DNA of 64,000 bases from contig SCKJ01000007.1 of NCBI GenBank assembly GCA_004124875.1, positions 1 to 64,000 of the forward strand, given 5' to 3'. Within the stretch, counting starts at the first letter, position 1. The number at the start of each line of letters is the position of its first letter. Position numbers and translations under genes: made by a program. Origin of the DNA: Fidelibacterota bacterium (lineage in GTDB: Bacteria > Fidelibacterota > Marinisomatia > SCGC-AAA003-L08 > TS1B11). This document shows positions 8,889-15,890 of the stretch, one piece after another. The notes beneath the pieces are model-generated. The model did no database searches and had not been told where the DNA came from. It worked only from the letters and a program-made list of their open reading frames with translations.

Positions 8889-9383
8889 TTGGCGATAGTG
8901 ACGGGCGCCACTCAATTCAGTCCTGACGGCAACTACAGGTACTGGTTGTCCAGAGAGTGGGCGGTACCAGCTGATTCTTGTGCGTTCATAATGCTCAATC
9001 CTTCCACAGCAACAAGTGAAAAAGATGATCCGACTATTCGGCGCTGTGTCAGATTTGCTCAGGGCTGGGGATTTGGGAAACTGTATGTAGCAAATCTGTT
9101 TGCGTTCTGTGCATCAGAGCCCCACGACTTAAAACTGGCGGTTGATCCTATTGGACCAGATAATGACGAATTCATCTTAGCAGTGATAGGCCGGTGCAGA
9201 CTAACCATAGCCGCTTGGGGCATAAACGGCGTGTATATGAATCGGCATAACCGGGTTTTGCAGATTATCTCATCAGTGGGAGGTCATTTGTGGCATCTAG
9301 GACTAAGCAATGCTGGACACCCTAAGCACCCATTGTATCTGCCCGCAGATGTTCAGCCTATTAAATGGCGGGTAGATCTTTGA
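8889..9383 (+). CDS. DUF1643 family protein
   Basis: 164 aa, typical length for DUF1643. Diagnostic pieces are FSPDGNYRYWLSREW, FIMLNPSTATSEKDDPTIRRC and RFAQGWGFGKLYVANLFAF, with a final WHLGLSNAGHPKHPLYLP. The function is unknown; the family is scattered across bacteria and often mobile. The start is TTG 8889 or GTG 8898; ATG 8872 is out of frame. Its isolated position beside module A3 and its plus strand suggest insertion. Confidence 0.85.
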   Translation: MAIVTGATQFSPDGNYRYWLSREWAVPADSCAFIMLNPSTATSEKDDPTIRRCVRFAQGWGFGKLYVANLFAFCASEPHDLKLAVDPIGPDNDEFILAVIGRCRLTIAAWGINGVYMNRHNRVLQIISSVGGHLWHLGLSNAGHPKHPLYLPADVQPIKWRVDL

Positions 9384-9602
9384 ATTGATTGTGGTGCCGG
9401 CGGCTCGACGGTATTATGGCCGTCCGCGCCTTTGGGGTATGGACCCTGACCAGCGGTTTGGTTCAAGGCACCGAATGGGCCGTGGCACAATGTTTTAGTA
9501 CTCAGGAATTTTATAATTCTTACAGACGTGCCAATATTCGGACAATAGAATTAGCCCGGCTTGATCTGAGGGTCACATTCTTATTATTTGAAAAGGCAGT
9601 GA
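9384..9602. other. Intergenic, no feature recognised
   Basis: A 96-codon plus frame crosses this stretch, but it overlaps the DUF309 gene on the other strand and shows no family features. I see nothing else. Confidence 0.4.
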
Positions 9603-10034
9603 TCATTTTGCTTCCAGTAATGACCCCTTTCCATCTCGTTCGATTTGATACCCAGATAGCTCACCAGGCTTATTCTTAGATGATCGAATTGCTGAAACTA
9701 AGCCAGTGAGATCGATGCCTAAAAATTGTTTATTATAGATCGCTAATTTATCTTTAGCCTTAATTAAATTCCCAGTTGCTCCTTTTAACTTACCGAGCGT
9801 CAAAGAATGTAGACCAGCTGCGAACTGTATTAAACCACGAATTATGATTTCCGCGTCGTCACTGGGACTATCAGTCATCTCTCGCCAAACATTTTCCCAC
9901 GCCTCGTGCGCTTCATAATAGTGCTGTTTGTTAAAAAGCGCAACGCCCCTGGCGAATTCAACCTCCTGATTTTGTGAGAGGTGCGGTTCAGATAATCGAC
10001 CTAGCTCAGATCTCTTCCGTTTACGTGGTGACAT
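9603..10034 (-). CDS. DUF309 domain protein
   Basis: About 143 aa. The signature is FARGVALFNKQHYYEAHEAWENVWRE followed by IIRGLIQFAAGLHSLTLGKLKGA, which matches DUF309, a small all-helical family of unknown function with conserved His/Glu residues (EAHE, E..W) that look metal-binding. I prefer Met 10034 (MSPRKRKR) to 10052 because the basic start resembles relatives. It is a single gene flanked by divergent or unrelated genes. Confidence 0.85.
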   Translation of the reverse strand: MSPRKRKRSELGRLSEPHLSQNQEVEFARGVALFNKQHYYEAHEAWENVWREMTDSPSDDAEIIIRGLIQFAAGLHSLTLGKLKGATGNLIKAKDKLAIYNKQFLGIDLTGLVSAIRSSKNKPGELSGYQIERDGKGSLLEAK

Positions 10035-10220
10035 GCCAAAGGACGCAATCAATTACTGATTTGGGGTCTAGGCTATTTCGGAGGATAGGAGTGATTTGAT
10101 GATTATAAACGCTAGCTAACCGAACCTACCATTTAGTGATGTAAAGCCAACAATAAGGCAACAGACAACCGCCTGTTCCTTCTTGCCCCTATCAGATGTA
10201 GTTGCTTGATGGCCAAGGTA

Positions 10221-10583
10221 CTAAAAAGTAATCACTCGATCCACATCCACTGTTAATTGCGCTACTTCTTTCGGAGTAATCCACCTCGAATTTAACCACT
10301 CCAGGTCTTCATCCAAGACCCCCCGGGCCTTGCCGCACGCGCCTCAGGTGTAAATAGGTACATTGTTGTCCAATGCGCTCTGAATCAAATCTTTAAGTGG
10401 GGGAATACCCACAGGAATGACACTATCGGATACCACCTTCCTCGCCAACACGCTCGCATCGCCTGCAAGTATCACCTCCGGGTCGTGTCCCGCCTCTATT
10501 GAACCTTTAGCCAGCAAAAATGCCAAACCTGCTCGCGTGGGATCCTCCGAGCCGTGAGTTGATATTATCAAGATTCGCGCCAT
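10221..10583 (-). CDS. DsrE-like sulfur-relay family protein, candidate selenoprotein (in-frame TGA)
   Basis: Full-length reading gives 120 residues. The first 79 (MARILIISTHGSEDPTRAG ... NNVPIYT) match DsrE/YchN-like proteins. The next codon, 10344-10346, is TGA. The frame then continues without a stop for 40 codons (GACGKARGV, WITPKEVAQLTVDVDRVITF) to TAG at 10221-10223. The family normally has a C-x-x-C-containing CGAC.KARG motif here, so TGA falls on the first Cys. Thirty bases after TGA, the transcript can form a hairpin with perfect 6-bp stem GGUCUU/AAGACC and loop GGAUG. This fits the bacterial SECIS pattern (G at the loop start, suitable distance). The alternative is a fresh nonsense mutation. 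An AGGGGGTG Shine-Dalgarno precedes ATG 10583. No Sec machinery lies in the window. Confidence 0.75.
10296..10320 (-). promoter_or_regulatory. SECIS-like stem-loop downstream of the DsrE TGA
   Basis: On the transcribed strand the order is 23 nt after UGA, then GGUCUU, loop GGAUG, AAGACC. One more G-U pair can extend the stem. Such a hairpin inside the coding region immediately after UGA is how bacteria recode selenocysteine. Confidence 0.5.
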
Positions 10584-10654
10584 GTCAAAACACCCCCTGT
10601 CTTTGATTGATCTTCCATCAAATTACCTTATTTTATTAATTTGTTACCCCCGCC

Positions 10655-10745
10655 TGTACGTCGTCAGAGCAATGTGAGCTGCTCAGGTCTAAAACTAAGA
10701 GACCCATTGCGTGTTTCCAAGGCTTAGCTGGCGCCTGGATTGCTT
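10655..10745 (+). repeat. dispersed repeat B, copy B4 (reference copy)
   Basis: It begins TGTACGTCGTCAGAGCAATG and continues through GGTCTAAAACTAAGAGAC, GTGTTTCCAAGG, CTTAGCTGGCGCCT. Near-identical stretches occur at 5579 (inverted), 15541 and partly at 511, 5199 and 14243. It lies between the DsrE-like and SDR genes; no gene is in it. Confidence 0.75.
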
Positions 10746-10846
10746 TCTGTTTTCACTGTACCTCCAACCAGCATCAGGCATATGCCCATGCACGTGATTT
10801 TGGAATACATAAACACCTCCTTCTTTATCCTCAGAAGATAACGAAC

Positions 10847-11581
10847 CTATATGCCCCACCCGCCACTCACGTGAATATTGGCACCCGTGATGTAGCTGGC
10901 CTCCTCAGAGAGCAGAAAGCGGACGATCGATGTCGCATCCTGGGTGCTGCCCACATATCCCGCAGGGATCTTCTTAGCCATGGATTCTAGTTCTTCTTTG
11001 GGCGCACTGCCCGAGTCGACAAACCCTGGCGATATGGCGTTGACAGTGATTCCGTCGCCCGCTAACAACCGAGCCAATGACCGCGTGAGTATGAGCACGC
11101 CGACCTTGGCGATATAGTGCGCCGTTAAGTACGGTTGGGCCACCTGCTGATCCGCTTTGGCCATACTAAAATTGATAATACGCCCCCATTTGCGCGCTCT
11201 CATGCCTGGAGCCACGACTCGACTAAGGTAGAACACCGGATGCAGGTTATTATCAAACATCGAATGCCAACCTTCTAAGCTTTCATTCAGAAGATTGATG
11301 CGGTGATAGGGTCCGGCACAGTTGATCAGGGCATCGATCTGTCCCCACTTCTGCTCCACCTGGCCCGCGAACTCCTCAGCGGCCTCAGGGTCGGATACAT
11401 CGCACCGCACGGCCAGCCCGTCACCGCCCTGCTGTTGGATCTCCTCTTGGGTCGCTTGACCCTCCTCTGCGCTGGTACGATAACATATGGCCACAGACCA
11501 ACCATCTTCAGCCAGAGCCAGGGCAAGGGTACGTCCAATGCCGCGCGCGCCGCCTGTGATCAAGGCTACTCGTTTGCTCAT
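10847..11581 (-). CDS. Short-chain dehydrogenase/reductase (FabG-like)
   Basis: 244 aa, a classical SDR. The nucleotide motif is TGGARGIGR near residue 9, with the NxG element in INCAGPYH. The catalytic Ser region is INFSMAKADQQ and the YxxxK is HYIAKVG. The C-terminus (SYITGANIHVSGGWGI) is typical of 3-oxoacyl-ACP reductase-like members. AAGGAG precedes ATG 11581. It is monocistronic. FabG function cannot be claimed, because many SDRs outside fab operons act on other ketones or sugars. Confidence 0.85.
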   Translation of the reverse strand: MSKRVALITGGARGIGRTLALALAEDGWSVAICYRTSAEEGQATQEEIQQQGGDGLAVRCDVSDPEAAEEFAGQVEQKWGQIDALINCAGPYHRINLLNESLEGWHSMFDNNLHPVFYLSRVVAPGMRARKWGRIINFSMAKADQQVAQPYLTAHYIAKVGVLILTRSLARLLAGDGITVNAISPGFVDSGSAPKEELESMAKKIPAGYVGSTQDATSIVRFLLSEEASYITGANIHVSGGWGI

Positions 11582-11847
11582 TATTTACTCCTTTCGATTC
11601 TTAGGAAGATAATTCTCTCCTTACACTATATGCGATAGCACGGGTCCCATTTGGTGTGGTCAATTATAGTTGCTTGAGATGGCAGCCTATTGAGAGTTAG
11701 CGGTCCGCACGCTAGAGTTTTTGCTCCCTGGACATTATGGATTTGCATGGGTGCGACGCCAGGGCTATGGCCAGGTCATGTGAAAATCGGGTGCGGCTCA
11801 GAAAAATTGGGCCGTCCGCTGAATGAGTAGTTCGGATACAGCTTCTC
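11582..11847. other. Intergenic, no feature recognised
   Basis: The left part is probably the promoter region of the SDR gene. No repeat A or B copy is present and no ORF has family features. Confidence 0.4.
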
Positions 11848-12378
11848 TTATCTTCCTATCTCATCAGCGACCACCGGGACGAAGCTTCGTATGGTCACTC
11901 GAGTTTCAGTGCCCGACCGAGGCTGCTCATCCTGCCAGATCGGTCCCAACACAATGCGTCGGGGAAATGCAGGGTCTCCGCTCATGACTATCCGGATGTC
12001 TCTGCGACCGCTTCCAAGCAGCTCATCTCGCACCAGGTCGAAAAGCCCTGGCGCGGTAAACGGATAAGCCTGTTCCTCGCGGAGTTTCAAGGGATCATCC
12101 CAGCGCCTCTGATCCGAGTTCCAATACATCACAATTGCCCCGGTGATCTGGCCTTGAGACACAGTGATCTCATTCCGCCGGCGTTCACCCTGCCCCTCTA
12201 CCTCAGCAACAATCCTGTAGCTCAGGACAGGATTGGCCTGCCACCGAGCCTTAGCATCATTTACCATCTGCAGAGAGGCCGGTTCTAACCTCCCGCCACA
12301 GCCAGTCAATATGCTAGCCGTCAATAAGCCCAAGATCAGCGCGTTCCAGCAAGTATGTCCGTGAAAGCTTCTTCTCAT
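11848..12378 (-). CDS. Putative lipoprotein, DUF6174-like
   Basis: Reading from Met 12378, a basic start (MRRSFHGH) leads into a hydrophobic stretch and the lipobox LTGC, so it is predicted to be lipid-anchored. The mature part has ARWQANPVLSYRIVAEVEGQGERR and later RRIVLGPIWQDE, which resembles the DUF6174 family of small periplasmic proteins with unknown role. An upstream in-frame ATG at 12426 is possible but would bury the signal peptide. It lies downstream of a decayed cyclase start and module A4, so its transcription may start there. Confidence 0.7.
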   Translation of the reverse strand: MRRSFHGHTCWNALILGLLTASILTGCGGRLEPASLQMVNDAKARWQANPVLSYRIVAEVEGQGERRRNEITVSQGQITGAIVMYWNSDQRRWDDPLKLREEQAYPFTAPGLFDLVRDELLGSGRRDIRIVMSGDPAFPRRIVLGPIWQDEQPRSGTETRVTIRSFVPVVADEIGR

Positions 12379-12460
12379 TCTACAGTAGGGCTTCGATAAT
12401 AACTCTCCAGAGACTTCTGGTCGCATGGAGAACAGCGGCGATGGGCGGCCTAATTATGAT

Positions 12461-12613
12461 TTAGATACCTGTCTTCAGGTGGGAAATATCGGACTTACCA
12501 GTCGTTGTTAGGCCTCGAATAATTTCAGCGCTTGCGCTTCTTCTTAGTTTAGACCATATACCACCCATGTCGGTGAACATGATGGCGACGAGTTTCCGGA
12601 TGGGGTCAGACAT
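12461..12613 (-). pseudogene. 5' remnant of a class III nucleotide cyclase gene
   Basis: The frame begins MSDPIRKLVAIMFTDM, matching the start of the cyclases at 18239 (MSESKRKLAAIMFTDL) and 22314 (MPDSKRRLAAIMFTDI). After FTDM it diverges into unrelated residues and stops after 50 codons. The rest of the cyclase is missing. It sits 5 nt downstream of a leader-like ORF, exactly as in the intact copy. Confidence 0.75.
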
Positions 12614-12618
12614 GGAAG

Positions 12619-12693
12619 TCATTCCGACACTCGAAAATCCCGCGGGCGGCGGAGCTCCCCAATGAAGGCTGAGAGTGTTGACTGCTGTGCCAT
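12619..12693 (-). other. Leader-like ORF (24 codons) before the cyclase remnant
   Basis: It reads MAQQSTLSAFIGELRRPRDF and a few more residues, then TGA. Length (24 aa) and the 5-nt gap to the next ATG are identical to the leader at 22320-22394. Confidence 0.6.
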
Positions 12694-12910
12694 TATAGTT
12701 TAGTGATTAGCCGACGGAATGTAATAGATAGATGCGTGGAAAGCAAAAGGCTGGCGGGTCATAAATATGGCCCTAGCTGCGCATCCACTGGACTGGCAAT
12801 CCAGAACATCACCGCCGGAAGACTTGAAACCGTATCCGCTCTGTATCCGGCTGGGAGGCTATTTCAAGCCTGAAAGGCGGACTTTCCCTACTTCAGCAGC
12901 CTCATCTTGC
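12640..12910 (-). repeat. module A, copy A4
   Basis: It contains the leader start region, TTAGCCGACGGAATGTAATAG, ATATGGCCCTAG, the hairpin CTGGA..TCCAG, the GTATCCGC/GTATCCGG pair at 12832-12850 (period 11), GAAAGGCGGAC and a T9SS-tail remnant CTACTTCAGCAGC. The tail continues like the end of the gene at 22798 (CTTGCCTGTGAGGGTGCGGC). Confidence 0.75.
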
Positions 12911-13084
12911 CTGTGAGGGTGCGGCTGGCTGCCGCTGGGCCTTGGATAAATCATCTCGCGGTTCCTGTGTAACGGCTCCGAGCCTTGAAGCATCATAAGT
13001 CATGTCTCGCTGACAGCCCGCGCAGTGCGTTAGAAAGCGTTGTAATTTTCTCCGTATATAAAACACCCTTCTCTGTAAGGTAAT

Positions 13085-14224
13085 ATGATGAAACCAATCG
13101 TGAATCCTGATGATTTTCCGGGTGCCCAACATAGTACATATTTAAACGCTGCGAACGTTGCTCTGATGTATAAAGGCGCCGAAGAGGCTATAGCTGATTG
13201 GCAAAAAGATGTTGCGGAAAATGGTAGTATGAATTTTGATGAATTTGCCGAAGCGGGCGTTTTCGATGAATTACATGTTGTAGCTGCTCGCCTGTTAAAC
13301 GCCTCGCCTGATGACATAGCTGTGGGTTCAAGTGCGACGGAACTGCTTAGTTCGTTGGCTTGGGCAGTTGCACCGGCTCGAGATAAGAATGTTGTCAGCA
13401 CAGATATTGTATTCCCCAGCACAATTTATCCTTGGCAACGCGTGGCAAATTTCACCGGCTGTGAAATTAGATTCGCTCAGGGAGAAAATAGTTATGCGAA
13501 TCCAGATGCGATTATCCAACTGATTGATAAGAACACGAAGGTCGTCTGCATTTCACATGTTGAATACCTTGGTGGCCAGCGTTTTGATTTGGCGAGATTA
13601 GGAGCAGCGGCCCACGAGCGTGGTGCTTTATTCGTCGTAGATGCAACGCAATCTGCAGGTGCGATACCGATAGATGCTCCCGGCTATGCGATAGATGCGC
13701 TGGTTTGCGGGGGATACAAGTGGCTTTGTGGTCCGTTTGGCGCAGCTATCATGTACCTTGACCCTGAATTGCACACTGCGTTAGAACCAGGCTTGGTTGG
13801 ATTTCGGAGTCACGCAGATATGTGGGATCTTCGGGCGGATAGAATTGAATATCCGAAAACGGCAAAACGATTTGAGTATAGTACGATGGCATTTGGATGC
13901 GCACTTGGTTTAAGGCGCTCCATAGAATATCTTTTGAATATTGGTATAGAACGTATTTTTAAATATAATAAATACTTATCTGATGAGTTGATCCAGGGAC
14001 TGCATGACCGGGATGTAGATATTACTTCGCCCTTAAATGAGGCAGAGCGAACATCCATAGTCACGGCACGTTTTCAGGGGCAAGATTCGCTGAAAATTGC
14101 CCAGCAACTTAAGGCTGCTCGAGTGGCAGTGTCCTGCAGGCAAGATATCATCAGATTCTCGCCACATGTTTACAATAACATAACTGACATAGAGCGGGCT
14201 TTGGAATGCATTGATGATATTTAA
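13085..14224 (+). CDS. PLP-dependent class V aminotransferase family protein
   Basis: 379 aa, close to the length of cysteine desulfurase/selenocysteine lyase and isopenicillin N epimerase-like enzymes. HVEYLGGQRFDLARLG, then VVDATQSAGAIPIDA (the Asp that contacts PLP and a Gln), then CGGYKWLCGPFG (Schiff-base Lys) are clear. The C-terminal domain ends with the substrate-binding R..PHVYN element (IIRFSPHVYNNITDIERAL). The Cys loop of true desulfurases is not obvious, so an epimerase, lyase or transaminase role is open. It is the only plus-strand gene in its area and more A+T-rich, suggesting separate acquisition. The start 13085 or 13088 follows TAAGG. Confidence 0.8.
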   Translation: MMKPIVNPDDFPGAQHSTYLNAANVALMYKGAEEAIADWQKDVAENGSMNFDEFAEAGVFDELHVVAARLLNASPDDIAVGSSATELLSSLAWAVAPARDKNVVSTDIVFPSTIYPWQRVANFTGCEIRFAQGENSYANPDAIIQLIDKNTKVVCISHVEYLGGQRFDLARLGAAAHERGALFVVDATQSAGAIPIDAPGYAIDALVCGGYKWLCGPFGAAIMYLDPELHTALEPGLVGFRSHADMWDLRADRIEYPKTAKRFEYSTMAFGCALGLRRSIEYLLNIGIERIFKYNKYLSDELIQGLHDRDVDITSPLNEAERTSIVTARFQGQDSLKIAQQLKAARVAVSCRQDIIRFSPHVYNNITDIERALECIDDI

Positions 14225-14242
14225 ATGGCCCAGTCACACCAG

Positions 14243-14270
14243 TGTACGTCGTCAGAGCAATGTGAGTCAG
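14243..14270 (+). repeat. dispersed repeat B, copy B5 (truncated)
   Basis: The first 27 bases of repeat B (TGTACGTCGTCAGAGCAATG, TGAG) occur right after the aminotransferase stop. Confidence 0.6.
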
Positions 14271-14339
14271 CCTGATGTTATGAATCTGCCCCCCCTGCCT
14301 CCGCTCTCAACCTCCGCATTGATCGTTGAATAATTTGCT

Positions 14340-14475
14340 CTGGATGGGCACGCACTGGATTGACGGTCCAGCATTCTCTCGACGCAAGGCTCGGCAGCGT
14401 ATCCGGTATGTATCCGGTTGGGGGCTATTTCAGGCCTGAAAGGCGGGCCTGCCTACTTCGACAGCACCATATCGA
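14340..14475 (-). repeat. module A, copy A5
   Basis: It contains GGGCACGCACTGGATT with TCCAGCA (hairpin), the GTATCCGG pair at 14399-14417 (period 11), CTATTTCAGGCCTGAAAGGC and a T9SS-tail remnant CTACTTCGACAGCACCAT. It is the one copy with no intact minus-strand gene directly downstream; the aminotransferase occupies that place. Confidence 0.75.
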
Positions 14476-14495
14476 GGCATCGACATCGGCACAGC

Positions 14496-15368
14496 TTACC
14501 TCTTCTTCAGATACCGCATCGTCAGATTCATTACCTGGTTAATGTTTTCCAGCTGATAGGTGTATCTTGATGATTTGACCTGTTTCCTGTTCTCATTGAA
14601 ATATTTGCCGCTCAGGTTGCTTACTTCATCCGATGTGGCGAGATAGGTATATGTTTCAGCCATCTCTTCTGGCGATAAGGCAGATCTGCTTTTCAAAGAG
14701 TACAGACGTTTCATCATGGGCGAGAGGTTTGGGTATTTGTTGATATCAACCTTGACGGCAGGTACGCGGATGCAATTCGCAGTGATGCTGGTGTCGCTTA
14801 GTTTTTCAGCAAGCCAATAGGTATAGATGACCTGCGCTCTTTTGGATTGATAATAAGCGTTGGTTACCCTGAACCTCTTCTTCCGAAATTCAGGATCATT
14901 TAGATTAACCTTTAAGCCCGGCTTTGCGATGAGTCCTTTTGAGGCGATAGTAATGACGCGGCCTTGATCGCTATTTTTCAACGGATCCAATAGCAGATCT
15001 GTAAGGAGAACGGGGCCCAAATGATTGGTTGCCCAGATACTTTCAACACCTTCACTTGTGTATTGAACCTGCTTTTGGGTGATATCAAAAATGGCAGCAT
15101 TATGAATCAGAACGTCGAGAGTATCATGTTTCTCTCGGAAGCTCTGGGCGAGCTTCTGGATGGATTCCTGTAGCGACAGGTCTACTATCATTAATTCTAT
15201 ACTATCACTATCACTTTTTTTCTTGATTTCCTGGAGCGCGACTTCTGCTCTTTCTTGACTTCTACACGCTATAATAACTTGGTAGCCCTGCTGGGCTATT
15301 CGGATGGCAGCAGCCTTGCCAATACCGGAATTGGCACCAGTAATCACGCAAACTTTTTTATCCATCAT
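14496..15368 (-). CDS. Short-chain dehydrogenase, retinol dehydrogenase-like
   Basis: About 290 aa from MMDKKV. The TGANSGIGKAAA motif, HNAA (NAG-like), a Ser region (VITIASKG) and YYQSKRAQVIYTYWLAEKL (YxxxK) mark an extended-length SDR resembling eukaryotic retinol dehydrogenases or bacterial WW-oxidoreductase-like enzymes. The segment before Met 15368 (MSKRFYSPTHRVT) is probably upstream sequence. Module A6 and repeat B6 lie upstream. Substrate is unknown. The C-terminal helix rich in Lys/Arg may associate with membrane. Confidence 0.8.
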   Translation of the reverse strand: MMDKKVCVITGANSGIGKAAAIRIAQQGYQVIIACRSQERAEVALQEIKKKSDSDSIELMIVDLSLQESIQKLAQSFREKHDTLDVLIHNAAIFDITQKQVQYTSEGVESIWATNHLGPVLLTDLLLDPLKNSDQGRVITIASKGLIAKPGLKVNLNDPEFRKKRFRVTNAYYQSKRAQVIYTYWLAEKLSDTSITANCIRVPAVKVDINKYPNLSPMMKRLYSLKSRSALSPEEMAETYTYLATSDEVSNLSGKYFNENRKQVKSSRYTYQLENINQVMNLTMRYLKKR

Positions 15369-15499
15369 TGTCACCCTGTGTGTAGGACTATAGAACCTTT
15401 TGGACATATGGGGCTAAAAAACTATGAGATACATTCCACGACTCCAAGGTTTAATAACACCTCATCCCAAAACCATCGAAATTTTGCTAGCGACAACGC

Positions 15500-15540
15500 C
15501 CCCTACCTGAGCAGCACCATCTTGATGGACTTGGTGAACT
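15500..15540 (-). repeat. T9SS-tail remnant fused to repeat B
   Basis: CTACCTGAGCAGCACCATCT and GATGGACTTGGTGAACT is a module A tail (gene-end fossil). It is cut directly by the start of repeat B at 15541, which suggests B inserted or recombined here. Confidence 0.6.
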
Positions 15541-15632
15541 TGTACGTCGTCAGAGCAATGTGAGCTACTTGGGTCTAAGACTAAGAGACACATTCTGTGT
15601 TTCCAAGGTTTATCTGACGCCTCACCTGAAGC
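15541..15632 (+). repeat. dispersed repeat B, copy B6
   Basis: It is near-identical to B4 for about 80 bp (TGTACGTCGTCAGAGCAATG at the left end, GTTTATCTGACGCCT at the right). Confidence 0.75.
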
Positions 15633-15669
15633 GTCCCCAGAAGGATCTTCTCTCAGAACGTTTTGCCTT

Positions 15670-15810
15670 CCATGGGCACTGGATGATCAGTCCAGCACTT
15701 CCCCGACGGCAGGCTAGCAAGCGTATCCGCTATGTATCCGGTTGAGCGGCTATTTCAGGCTTGAAAGGCGGGCTACTTCAGCAGCACCATCCTGAGGGAC
15801 TTGGGGTAGG
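15670..15810 (-). repeat. module A, copy A6
   Basis: It contains the hairpin CTGGATGATCAGTCCAG, the GTATCCGC/GTATCCGG pair at 15723-15741 (period 11), TATTTCAGGCTTGAAAGGCG and the tail CTACTTCAGCAGCACCATCC. Confidence 0.75.
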
Positions 15811-15890
15811 CTGGTTTATTCAATACGCTGCCACCTGGAAGACTCTCCGGCGGGGAAGCCCGGCGATGAAGGTGGCGAGAGGTAAGGGCA

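Noticed and set aside
9389-9679. 96-codon plus-strand frame
   Set aside because: It has no family features, no good ribosome site, and overlaps the real DUF309 gene on the minus strand.
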